From NCBI GenBank assembly GCA_947167725.1, contig CAMVJF010000123.1, positions 1-5,478 on the forward strand: 5,478 nucleotides of DNA, written 5' to 3'. Below the pieces are notes generated by a model. The model did not search any database, was not told where the DNA came from, and worked only from the letters and a program-made list of their open reading frames with translations. Numbering within the stretch: the first letter of the stretch is position 1; the number at the start of each line of letters is the position of its first letter. This document shows, piece by piece, positions 1-4,945 of this stretch. Made by a program: the position numbers and the translations under genes. Origin of the DNA: an uncultured Clostridia bacterium. Its GTDB lineage: Bacteria; Bacillota; Clostridia; Oscillospirales; Oscillospiraceae.

Positions 1-723
1 GCCGCGCTCTTCGCGCTCGTCTCGCTCATGCTCGTGAACAACGAGACAGGCGGCGTGACGGATATCGCGACCGTGTCGAAGCTGCTGCGCGAGCGCGGCT
101 CGCGCGCGCTGCTGCATACCGACGCGGTGCAGGGCTTTCTGAAGGTCCCCTTCACGCCCGCCGCGCTCGGCGCGGACCTCGTGAGCATCAGCGGCCACAA
201 GATCCACGCGCCCAAGGGCGTCGGCGCGCTGTACATCCGTCCGGGCCTGCGGCTCGAGCCCTTCGTCCGCGGCGGCTCGCAGGAGAGCGGACGCCGCGCC
301 GGGACCGAGGCGATGAGCCAGATCGCCGCCTTCGGCGCCGCGGCCGAGCTCGGCGCGCGCGGCATGGCGGAGAACTGCGCGCACATGGCCGCGCTCAAGG
401 CCGAGACGCTCGATCGCCTGCGCGGCGCGATCGGCGAGCTGAAGTGGATCGAGAGCGCCGCGCCGCATATCCTGAGCATTTCCCTGCCCGGCTGGCGCAG
501 CGAGGTCCTGATGAATTTCCTCGAGGCGCGGGAGATCTACGTATCGAAAAGCTCCGCCTGCAAAAAGGGCGGGCGGAGCCATGTGCTCGAAGCGATGGGG
601 CTCTCGCCCCGGGTGATCGACGGCGCGCTGCGCATCGGCTTCTCCCGCTATTCCGCGCGGGAGGACGTCGAGGCGCTGTGCCTTGCGCTGATCGAGGCGC
701 ACGACACGCTCGCGCATCGCTGA
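1..723 (+). CDS. Cysteine desulfurase, NifS/IscS-like, C-terminal part (5' end outside window)
   Basis: This PLP enzyme takes sulfur from L-cysteine as a protein-bound persulfide, for Fe-S cluster assembly or tRNA/cofactor thiolation in the cytoplasm. The frame is open from base 1, so the ATG at 28 is internal (the read-through is A-A-L-F-A-L-V-S-L-M-L-V-N-N-E-T-G) and about 140 N-terminal residues are missing compared with the usual 380. In window codons, the NNE motif is at 13-15, the cofactor-contacting HTDAVQ has Asp41 and Gln44, the Schiff-base lysine is Lys67 in SGHKIHAPKG, and the catalytic cysteine is Cys187 (559-561) in SSACKKGGRSHVL. The RRAGTE segment also fits this family. The Cys loop is about two residues shorter than in classical NifS, and the Pro before SHV is Arg. 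From memory, such loops occur in clostridial homologues. The gene ends at TGA 721-723, followed by a terminator, so it closes its operon. Which sulfur acceptor it serves (IscU-like or ThiI-like) cannot be told from here. Confidence 0.93.
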   Translation, partial: AALFALVSLMLVNNETGGVTDIATVSKLLRERGSRALLHTDAVQGFLKVPFTPAALGADLVSISGHKIHAPKGVGALYIRPGLRLEPFVRGGSQESGRRAGTEAMSQIAAFGAAAELGARGMAENCAHMAALKAETLDRLRGAIGELKWIESAAPHILSISLPGWRSEVLMNFLEAREIYVSKSSACKKGGRSHVLEAMGLSPRVIDGALRIGFSRYSAREDVEALCLALIEAHDTLAHR

Positions 724-740
724 GTTGAGCCTGTATCCTG

Positions 741-771
741 CTCCGGCGGTTCATTCCGCCGGAGTTTTTTT
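741..771 (+). terminator. Intrinsic terminator of the cysteine desulfurase gene
   Basis: A perfect 9-bp inverted repeat, CTCCGGCGG (741-749) and CCGCCGGAG (756-764), encloses a 6-nt loop (TTCATT) and is followed directly by seven T residues (765-771). It starts 17 nt after the desulfurase stop codon. The minus-strand reading of the hairpin has no T-run after it, so it should work only for plus-strand transcripts. Its right arm and T-tract are also the last codons and stop of the convergent AI-2E family gene (751-771 reads K-K-T-P-A-E-stop on the minus strand). Confidence 0.93.
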
Positions 772-2049
772 CTCCTCTGTCTCATCCTCGTCCTCAAGCT
801 CGGCGTGTTTGACGGGCCTGCGGCTGACGGGGTCGATATGGTCAAGCTCGACATAGTCCTCCGCATCCACGGGCAGGCCGCGCTTGGCAAGGCGCTTCTC
901 GACGAGCATGATGACGCCCGTGTAGATCACGACGAACACCGGCACGCCCAGCAGCATCCCCCAGAAGCCGACGAGCCCGGCGCCGAGGATGATGGAGAAC
1001 ATGACCCAGAAGCCGTTGATGCCGATCGAGCTGCCGAGGATCTTCGGTCCGATGATGTTGCCGTCGACCTGCTGGAGGATGACGACGAAGATCACGAAGA
1101 TCAGGCACTTGAGCGGATCGACCAGCAGGATGATGAAGGCGCTGGGGATCGCGCCGATCAGCGGGCCGAAGAAGGGGATGACGTTCGTCACGCCGACAAT
1201 CACGCTGACGAGCAGGGCGTAAGGCATGTTCAGGATCGCGCAGACGATGTAGCAGATCAGGCCGATGATCGCCGAGTCGAGGAGCTTGCCGTTGATGAAG
1301 CCCATAAAGGTCTTGTCGGTGAAGCGGATCGCATCGCGCAGTTTCTCGGCCTTCTCCATGCCGAACACGCAGTAGCACAGGCGCTTGGCCCGGGCCATGG
1401 CGCTCTCGCCGTTGCCGAGGAGATACACCGAGACGATGATGCCGATGACCAGATTGTAGATGCCGCGGACAAAGTAGTACACGCCTGCCGTGACGTTCGT
1501 CACGAAGCTGCCGAAGCGCGGCAGGATCGTGTCGCGGATCCAGGCGAAGATGTTGGTATTGAGCTCTTCGAACTTTTCGGTGATGAAATCTCTTACCTCC
1601 GGGTAGTTCGCAAGCATGCCCTGGGACCACTCGCTGATCTGCGTGATATAGCTCGAGCTGTTGTTGACGATCGTCTCGATGCTCGCATACAGCTGCGGGA
1701 TGATGAGATAGACGAGGGCGGTGATCACGGCGATAAAGACGATGAGCGAGAGCAGCACCGACAGGCCCTTGGCCAGCCTGGGCATACCGGCCTTTTTTCT
1801 GCCCGAGAGCTTCACCGTCAGCGGGAAAAAGACATTTTTATACAGCACTTTGTTCAGCGGGCTCAGCAGATAGGTGATCACCAGACCCCAGATAAAGGGG
1901 CTGAGGATCCTCGCGAGTTTGCCGAAGGCCGTGCCGAGCTTCGGCAGATAGGCCAGCGCCATGTAAAAGAGGATCGAACAGGCGATGACGCAGAAGGCCG
2001 TCACGCCCCAGTAGAGATATTTCTTGTCCCAGTTGAATAAGCGTCTCAT
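751..2049 (-). CDS. AI-2E family transporter (YtvI/PerM-like polytopic membrane protein)
   Basis: This is a 432-residue integral membrane protein of the AI-2E/DUF20 family. The family is named after an E. coli autoinducer-2 exporter, and other members are linked to Na+/H+ antiport or are unassigned, so the substrate here is unknown. Hydrophobic segments lie at about residues 11-33, 48-65, 96-118, 196-211, 256-275, 277-310, 313-326 and 347-383. A soluble, extracytoplasmic-looking stretch covers 119-190. Family hallmarks in the C-terminal half are NVIPFFGPLIGAIP (289-302), DGNIIGPKILGSSIGI (329-344) and GLVGFWGMLLGVPVF (358-372). The tail is acidic and charged (ELEDEDETEEKK). I start at ATG 2049-2047 because AAGGAG (2062-2057) lies 7 nt before it. 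The ATG at 2055 would add only Met-Thr and leaves 1 nt of spacing. The gene is monocistronic by its setting: its own promoter upstream, convergent with the desulfurase and divergent from the carboxypeptidase. I see no terminator of its own just past the stop. Confidence 0.93.
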   Translation of the reverse strand: MRRLFNWDKKYLYWGVTAFCVIACSILFYMALAYLPKLGTAFGKLARILSPFIWGLVITYLLSPLNKVLYKNVFFPLTVKLSGRKKAGMPRLAKGLSVLLSLIVFIAVITALVYLIIPQLYASIETIVNNSSSYITQISEWSQGMLANYPEVRDFITEKFEELNTNIFAWIRDTILPRFGSFVTNVTAGVYYFVRGIYNLVIGIIVSVYLLGNGESAMARAKRLCYCVFGMEKAEKLRDAIRFTDKTFMGFINGKLLDSAIIGLICYIVCAILNMPYALLVSVIVGVTNVIPFFGPLIGAIPSAFIILLVDPLKCLIFVIFVVILQQVDGNIIGPKILGSSIGINGFWVMFSIILGAGLVGFWGMLLGVPVFVVIYTGVIMLVEKRLAKRGLPVDAEDYVELDHIDPVSRRPVKHAELEDEDETEEKKTPAE

Positions 2050-2056
2050 GGTCATA

Positions 2057-2062
2057 CTCCTT
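2057..2062 (-). promoter_or_regulatory. Ribosome binding site that decides the AI-2E gene start
   Basis: On the minus strand this reads AAGGAG. It stands 7 nt before the ATG at 2049-2047, which is ideal, but only 1 nt before the ATG at 2055-2053. The inner ATG is therefore the likely start. Confidence 0.8.
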
Positions 2063-2067
2063 TACAC

Positions 2068-2112
2068 CGGGCCGTCCTCCGGCCCGCTGCTGCGGCGCGG
2101 GAAAAACGCGCC
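2068..2112 (-). other. Two GC-rich hairpins in the AI-2E gene leader
   Basis: Two inverted repeats sit between the predicted transcription start (about 2121) and the ribosome binding site. One pairs CGGGCC (2068-2073) with GGCCCG (2081-2086). The other pairs GGCGCG (2094-2099) with CGCGCC (2107-2112). Both have 6-bp stems and 7-nt loops. Neither is followed by a T-run on the minus strand, so they do not look like terminators. They may stabilise the transcript or affect translation, or may be chance in GC-rich DNA. No known riboswitch is recognised. Confidence 0.4.
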
Positions 2113-2127
2113 CTGCCGTACTGCATT

Positions 2128-2156
2128 ATTTTACTATCGCCGCCGGAGAGCGTCAA
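2128..2156 (-). promoter_or_regulatory. Predicted housekeeping sigma promoter for the AI-2E gene
   Basis: On the minus strand there is a -35 TTGACG (2156-2151, 5 of 6 to consensus), a spacer of exactly 17 nt, and a -10 TAAAAT (2133-2128, 5 of 6). Transcription would start near 2121, giving a leader of about 70 nt that contains two hairpins and the AAGGAG site. Spacing and orientation fit the AI-2E family gene. Confidence 0.75.
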
Positions 2157-2245
2157 TACTATTTTGTGAACAATTCGCCCGCGCGTTCCCTGTCATTATG
2201 GAAACCCCGGAGGCCCGATCACAAAAAGATATGCAGTTTTTCCTC

Positions 2246-2275
2246 TGTGGAAAAGCTTGTTGAAAATGTGGAAAA
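2246..2275 (-). promoter_or_regulatory. Cluster of three DnaA-box-like 9-mers
   Basis: On the minus strand, TTTTCCACA occurs at 2275-2267 and again at 2254-2246, with TTTTCAACA at 2266-2258 between them. Two boxes abut and the third is 3 nt away, and all three share one orientation. TTTTCCACA differs from the DnaA box TTATCCACA at one position, and TTTTCAACA differs at two. The cluster lies about 90 nt upstream of the AI-2E promoter and about 135 nt upstream of the carboxypeptidase start. DnaA binding is an inference. It could be a DnaA-controlled promoter region or a titration site, or a site for another protein. Confidence 0.45.
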
Positions 2276-2395
2276 ACGCAGCGGCCGCGCCGCTTTTCCC
2301 CTTCCCCGGACGGAGCGCGTATTATTTCTTTTTGTCGAAATATCCATAATTCTGTCAACCTCGCATGCCTTCTCTCCCTTTCTCATAAGATCGGA

Positions 2396-2404
2396 GGGAG
2401 GTGA
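2396..2404 (+). promoter_or_regulatory. Strong ribosome binding site of the carboxypeptidase gene
   Basis: GGGAGGTGA is nearly a full complement of the 3' end of 16S rRNA. Its GGAGG core (2397-2401) ends 9 nt before ATG 2411. This fixes the start and predicts efficient translation. Confidence 0.88.
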
Positions 2405-2410
2405 ACGACC

Positions 2411-3553
2411 ATGAAACGGATATTCTTGTTGCTGCTGCTCCTCTCTCTGCTCCCCCGCGGCGCGGCCTCCGCCGAGACGCTGCACGGCGAGGCGCTGAAG
2501 ATCGCCGCGCCCTGCGCCGTGCTGATGGAGAAGGAGACGGGAGATCTGCTCTACGAAAAGGGCGCGCACGAGCGCGTCTATCCCGCGAGCGTCACGAAGG
2601 TCATGACGCTGCTGCTGATCGTCGAGGATATTGAGAGCGGGAAGATCGCGACCGGGGACACGGTCACAGCCAGCGCCCGGGCCGCCTCCTTCGGCGGGAG
2701 CTGCGTGTATCTCGAGGAGGGCGAGCAGATGAGCGTCGACGAGATGCTCAAATGCATCGCGGTCGTCTCGGCCAACGACTGCGCCGTGGCGATGGCCGAA
2801 CACCTCTGCGGCAGCGAGGAGGTCTTTGTCGAGCGGATGAACCGCCGGGCCGCCGAGCTGGGGATGGACGAGAGCCATTTCACCAACTGCACGGGGCTCT
2901 TCGCAGATCCCGAGCACTACACCACGGCGTTCGACGTGGCGCTGATGTCCCGGGCGCTGATCCGGCATGAGCTCATCAAGCGCTACACGACGATCTGGAT
3001 GGACTCGATCCGCGGGGGCGCCTTCGGGCTGAACAACACCAACAAGCTCGTCTACTGGTATCCCGGCTGCACGGGGCTCAAGACGGGCTATACCTCCGAG
3101 GCGATGTACTGTCTCGCCGCGACGGCCGAGCGCGACGGCGCGGAGTATATCGCCGTCGTCATGCGCGCCGCGAGCATCGAATCGCGGAACTCCGACGCCA
3201 AAGCGCTGCTGAACTTCGCCTTTGCCAACTACGCGCTCTGTCCCCTGCCCGCAGACGGGGAGCTGCCCGAGGCCGAGGTCCTCTACGGGAAGGAACGGGC
3301 GGTGCCGCTGCGTCTTGAGAGCGGGAGCCGCTATCTTCTCACGGCCAAGGGCGGCGAAGGCTGCGCCTTTTCGAGCGAGCTCGATCCCCCCGCCGCCGCC
3401 CCGGTCCGCGCGGGAGACCGTCTCGGCACGCTCGTGGTCACGCGCGGCGGCGAAGAGCTCGCCCGTCTCCCGCTCGCCGCGGCGCAGGACGTGGAGCGCA
3501 TCGGCTTCGGCGGCATCCTCGCACGGCTCGCCGCGAGCCTCGTCGGGCTGTGA
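2411..3553 (+). CDS. D-alanyl-D-alanine carboxypeptidase (penicillin-binding protein, peptidase S11, DacA/DacF type)
   Basis: This exported serine peptidase removes the terminal D-Ala from peptidoglycan pentapeptides and so limits cross-linking. It has 380 residues, normal for the family. A signal peptide covers 1-21 (MKR, then a run of leucines) with a likely cleavage site at ASA|E. The three active-site motifs are intact: SxxK as Ser60-Val-Thr-Lys63 in YPASVTKVMT, SxN as Ser120-Ala-Asn122, and KTG as Lys224-Thr-Gly226 in GCTGLKTGYTSEA. Residues from about 280 onward form the smaller C-terminal domain. They end in GFGGILARLAASLVGL, an amphipathic segment like the membrane anchor of DacA-type enzymes. 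The gene has a strong ribosome binding site and is divergent from the AI-2E gene. I find no terminator between it and pgi, so read-through into pgi is possible. Bacillus homologues include vegetative DacA and sporulation-specific DacF and DacB, and sequence alone does not settle which role applies. The mature protein has ten cysteines, unusual for an exported protein but plausible in a strict anaerobe. Confidence 0.95.
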   Translation: MKRIFLLLLLLSLLPRGAASAETLHGEALKIAAPCAVLMEKETGDLLYEKGAHERVYPASVTKVMTLLLIVEDIESGKIATGDTVTASARAASFGGSCVYLEEGEQMSVDEMLKCIAVVSANDCAVAMAEHLCGSEEVFVERMNRRAAELGMDESHFTNCTGLFADPEHYTTAFDVALMSRALIRHELIKRYTTIWMDSIRGGAFGLNNTNKLVYWYPGCTGLKTGYTSEAMYCLAATAERDGAEYIAVVMRAASIESRNSDAKALLNFAFANYALCPLPADGELPEAEVLYGKERAVPLRLESGSRYLLTAKGGEGCAFSSELDPPAAAPVRAGDRLGTLVVTRGGEELARLPLAAAQDVERIGFGGILARLAASLVGL

Positions 3554-3569
3554 GCATGCATCGTTTTCC

Positions 3570-3597
3570 TTGAATTTCCGGGGGAATGGTGTATAAT
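3570..3597 (+). promoter_or_regulatory. Predicted housekeeping sigma promoter for pgi
   Basis: There is a perfect -10 TATAAT at 3592-3597 and a -35 TTGAAT (3570-3575, 4 of 6 to consensus), separated by 16 nt. Transcription would start near 3604, giving a leader of about 55 nt. The leader contains a weak 5-bp hairpin (GCGGC 3607-3611 with GCCGC 3619-3623). The promoter begins 16 nt after the carboxypeptidase stop, so pgi can be expressed on its own. Confidence 0.78.
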
Positions 3598-3643
3598 ATT
3601 TGTGTTGCGGCCTTCCCCGCCGCGCGATTCCAATGATACTGTC

Positions 3644-3649
3644 AGGAGG
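3644..3649 (+). promoter_or_regulatory. Ribosome binding site that decides the pgi start
   Basis: A perfect AGGAGG ends 10 nt before ATG 3660. The upstream in-frame ATGs at 3600 and 3633 have no such site, and 3600 lies at or before the predicted transcription start. Confidence 0.88.
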
Positions 3650-3659
3650 CATTCCCAAA

Positions 3660-4937
3660 ATGATCAAAGTAGATCTCTCCGGCGCTTCCTCATTCTTTAC
3701 GGCCGCCGGTCCCGATTACGCGCTCGCCGCGCTCGCGCACGAGACTCTGCTCGCCGGCAGCGGTCTCGGCTCCGATTTCACCGGATGGCTCTCGCTGCCC
3801 CGCAGGATCCGCGAGACCGAGCTTGATCGCATCGCCGCCGCCGCGGAAAAGATCCGCGCGCGCTCCCGCGCGCTCGTCGTCGTCGGCATCGGCGGTTCCT
3901 ATCTCGGCGCGCGCGGCGCGATCGAGCTGCTGCGCCCCGTGCCCCACGAGGGCGATCCCCGCGTCTTCTTCGTCGGCAACGGTCTGAGCGCCGACTATCT
4001 GTGCGACGTGCTGCGGCAGCTCGGCGAGGATGATTTCGACGTGAACGTCATCTCCAAGTCCGGCACCACGCTCGAGCCCGCAGTCTCCTTCCGCATCTTC
4101 CGCGAGCTGCTCGGGAAAAAATACGGCGACAAGGCCGGCGAGCACATCTTCGCCACGACCGACGCGCGCCGCGGCGCGCTCAAGTCTCTCGCCGACGCGC
4201 AGGGCTGGGAGAGCTTCGTGGTCCCCGACGACGTGGGCGGCCGCTTCAGCGTTCTCTCCGCCGTGGGGCTGCTGCCGATGGCCGTCGCCGGCATCGACGT
4301 GCGCCGCGTGATCGACGCCGCCGAGCGCGAAATGGACGCCCTGCGCGTCCCGGGCAAAGACAACCCCGCGTGGCAGTATGCCGCCGCGCGCCAGAACCTC
4401 TATAACAAGGGCTTCTCGGTCGAGATCCTCGGCTGCTACGAGCCCAGCTTCCGCTTTATGGCCGAGTGGTGGAAACAGCTCTACGGCGAGAGCGAGGGCA
4501 AGGACGGCAAGGGCATCTTCCCCGCGAGCGTGGAATACACCGCCGATCTGCACTCCATGGGTCAGCTCATCCAGGAGGGACCGCGCATGCTCATGGAGAG
4601 CGTCGTGCGCTTCGACGGCTCTCTCGATTCCTACGCCGTTCCCTTCGACGCGGCCGACGGCGACGCCCTGAACTACCTCGCCGGGCGCGACCTCGCCGAA
4701 GTCTGCGCCGTCGCGGCCGACGCCGTGAAGGAGGCCCACATCTCCGGCGGCGTGCCGAATCTCGTGATCCGCTGCGCGAGGCGCGACGAGGAGGGCTTCG
4801 CCGCGCTGGTCTGCTTCTTCGAGTTCGCCTGCGCGATCTCCGGCTACATGTCCGGCGTCAATCCCTTCAACCAGCCGGGCGTCGAAGCATACAAGAAGAA
4901 CATGTTCCGCATGCTGGGCAAGCCGGGTGCGGTCTGA
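3660..4937 (+). CDS. pgi: Glucose-6-phosphate isomerase
   Basis: This cytoplasmic glycolysis/gluconeogenesis enzyme interconverts glucose 6-phosphate and fructose 6-phosphate. It has 425 residues, matching the short Firmicutes form rather than the roughly 550-residue proteobacterial form. Two sugar-isomerase (SIS) domains are visible. The first carries GIGGSYLG (76-83) and the phosphate-binding SKSGTT (132-137). The second carries DDVGGRFSVLSAVG (190-203), which fits the first family signature. The catalytic base is Glu277 in GESEGK, the ring-opening histidine is His298 in DLHSMGQ, and Lys412 lies in NPFNQPGVEAYKKN, which fits the second family signature. The roles of Glu277, His298 and Lys412 come from aligning these motifs by eye with E. 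coli Pgi. I chose ATG 3660 for its AGGAGG site. The longer frame from 3600 would add 20 residues overlapping the promoter. The YihY-type gene follows after 8 nt, so the two are probably co-transcribed. No truncation or missing key residue is seen. Confidence 0.97.
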   Translation: MIKVDLSGASSFFTAAGPDYALAALAHETLLAGSGLGSDFTGWLSLPRRIRETELDRIAAAAEKIRARSRALVVVGIGGSYLGARGAIELLRPVPHEGDPRVFFVGNGLSADYLCDVLRQLGEDDFDVNVISKSGTTLEPAVSFRIFRELLGKKYGDKAGEHIFATTDARRGALKSLADAQGWESFVVPDDVGGRFSVLSAVGLLPMAVAGIDVRRVIDAAEREMDALRVPGKDNPAWQYAAARQNLYNKGFSVEILGCYEPSFRFMAEWWKQLYGESEGKDGKGIFPASVEYTADLHSMGQLIQEGPRMLMESVVRFDGSLDSYAVPFDAADGDALNYLAGRDLAEVCAVAADAVKEAHISGGVPNLVIRCARRDEEGFAALVCFFEFACAISGYMSGVNPFNQPGVEAYKKNMFRMLGKPGAV

Positions 4938-4945
4938 GGGCGCAG

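Larger units (their letters stand above)
2050..2410. other. Divergent intergenic region, non-coding
   Basis: This stretch of about 360 nt separates the AI-2E gene (leftward) from the carboxypeptidase gene (rightward). I see no credible coding sequence in it. The left part holds the AI-2E leader and promoter. The right part, from about 2160 to 2390, is much richer in A and T than the flanking genes. It contains the DnaA-box-like cluster (2246-2275), a short hairpin pairing AGCGGC (2280-2285) with GCCGCT (2289-2294), and an AT-rich block at about 2320-2355. For the rightward gene I found no convincing promoter: CATAAT at 2345-2350 and TATTAT at 2320-2325 resemble -10 boxes but have no acceptable -35 at the right distance. 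Confidence 0.7.

Noticed and set aside
28..30. ATG at 28 as the true start of the desulfurase gene
   Set aside because: The frame is open to base 1, and the codons before it continue a conserved strand leading into the NNE motif. The protein would also lack a third of the family fold.
805..2040. Long plus-strand open frame of about 411 codons opposite the AI-2E gene
   Set aside because: Its translation is dominated by Asp, Glu, His, Arg and Ala with no domain or motif, typical of the antisense of a GC-rich gene. The minus-strand frame has clear membrane segments, family motifs, a promoter and a ribosome binding site.
2330..2358. Perfect TTGACA on the minus strand (2358-2353) as a second AI-2E promoter
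   Set aside because: No acceptable -10 hexamer lies 16-18 nt downstream. The TTGACG-17-TAAAAT pair nearer the gene is much better.
2050..2410. Possible chromosomal replication origin
   Set aside because: Only three or four imperfect DnaA-like boxes are present and no dnaA, dnaN, rpmH or gidA neighbour is visible. I report the box cluster but do not call an origin.
3600..3659. Extension of pgi by 20 residues to an upstream ATG at 3600
   Set aside because: The ATG at 3600 lies three bases after the perfect -10 box, before the expected transcript start, and has no ribosome binding site. AGGAGG sits correctly for ATG 3660.
2219..3667. Minus-strand open frame of about 482 codons opposite the carboxypeptidase
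   Set aside because: It is longer than the real gene, but it is low-complexity Arg/Ala/Gly-rich and runs through the intergenic region. The plus strand carries a signal peptide and the SxxK, SxN and KTG motifs.
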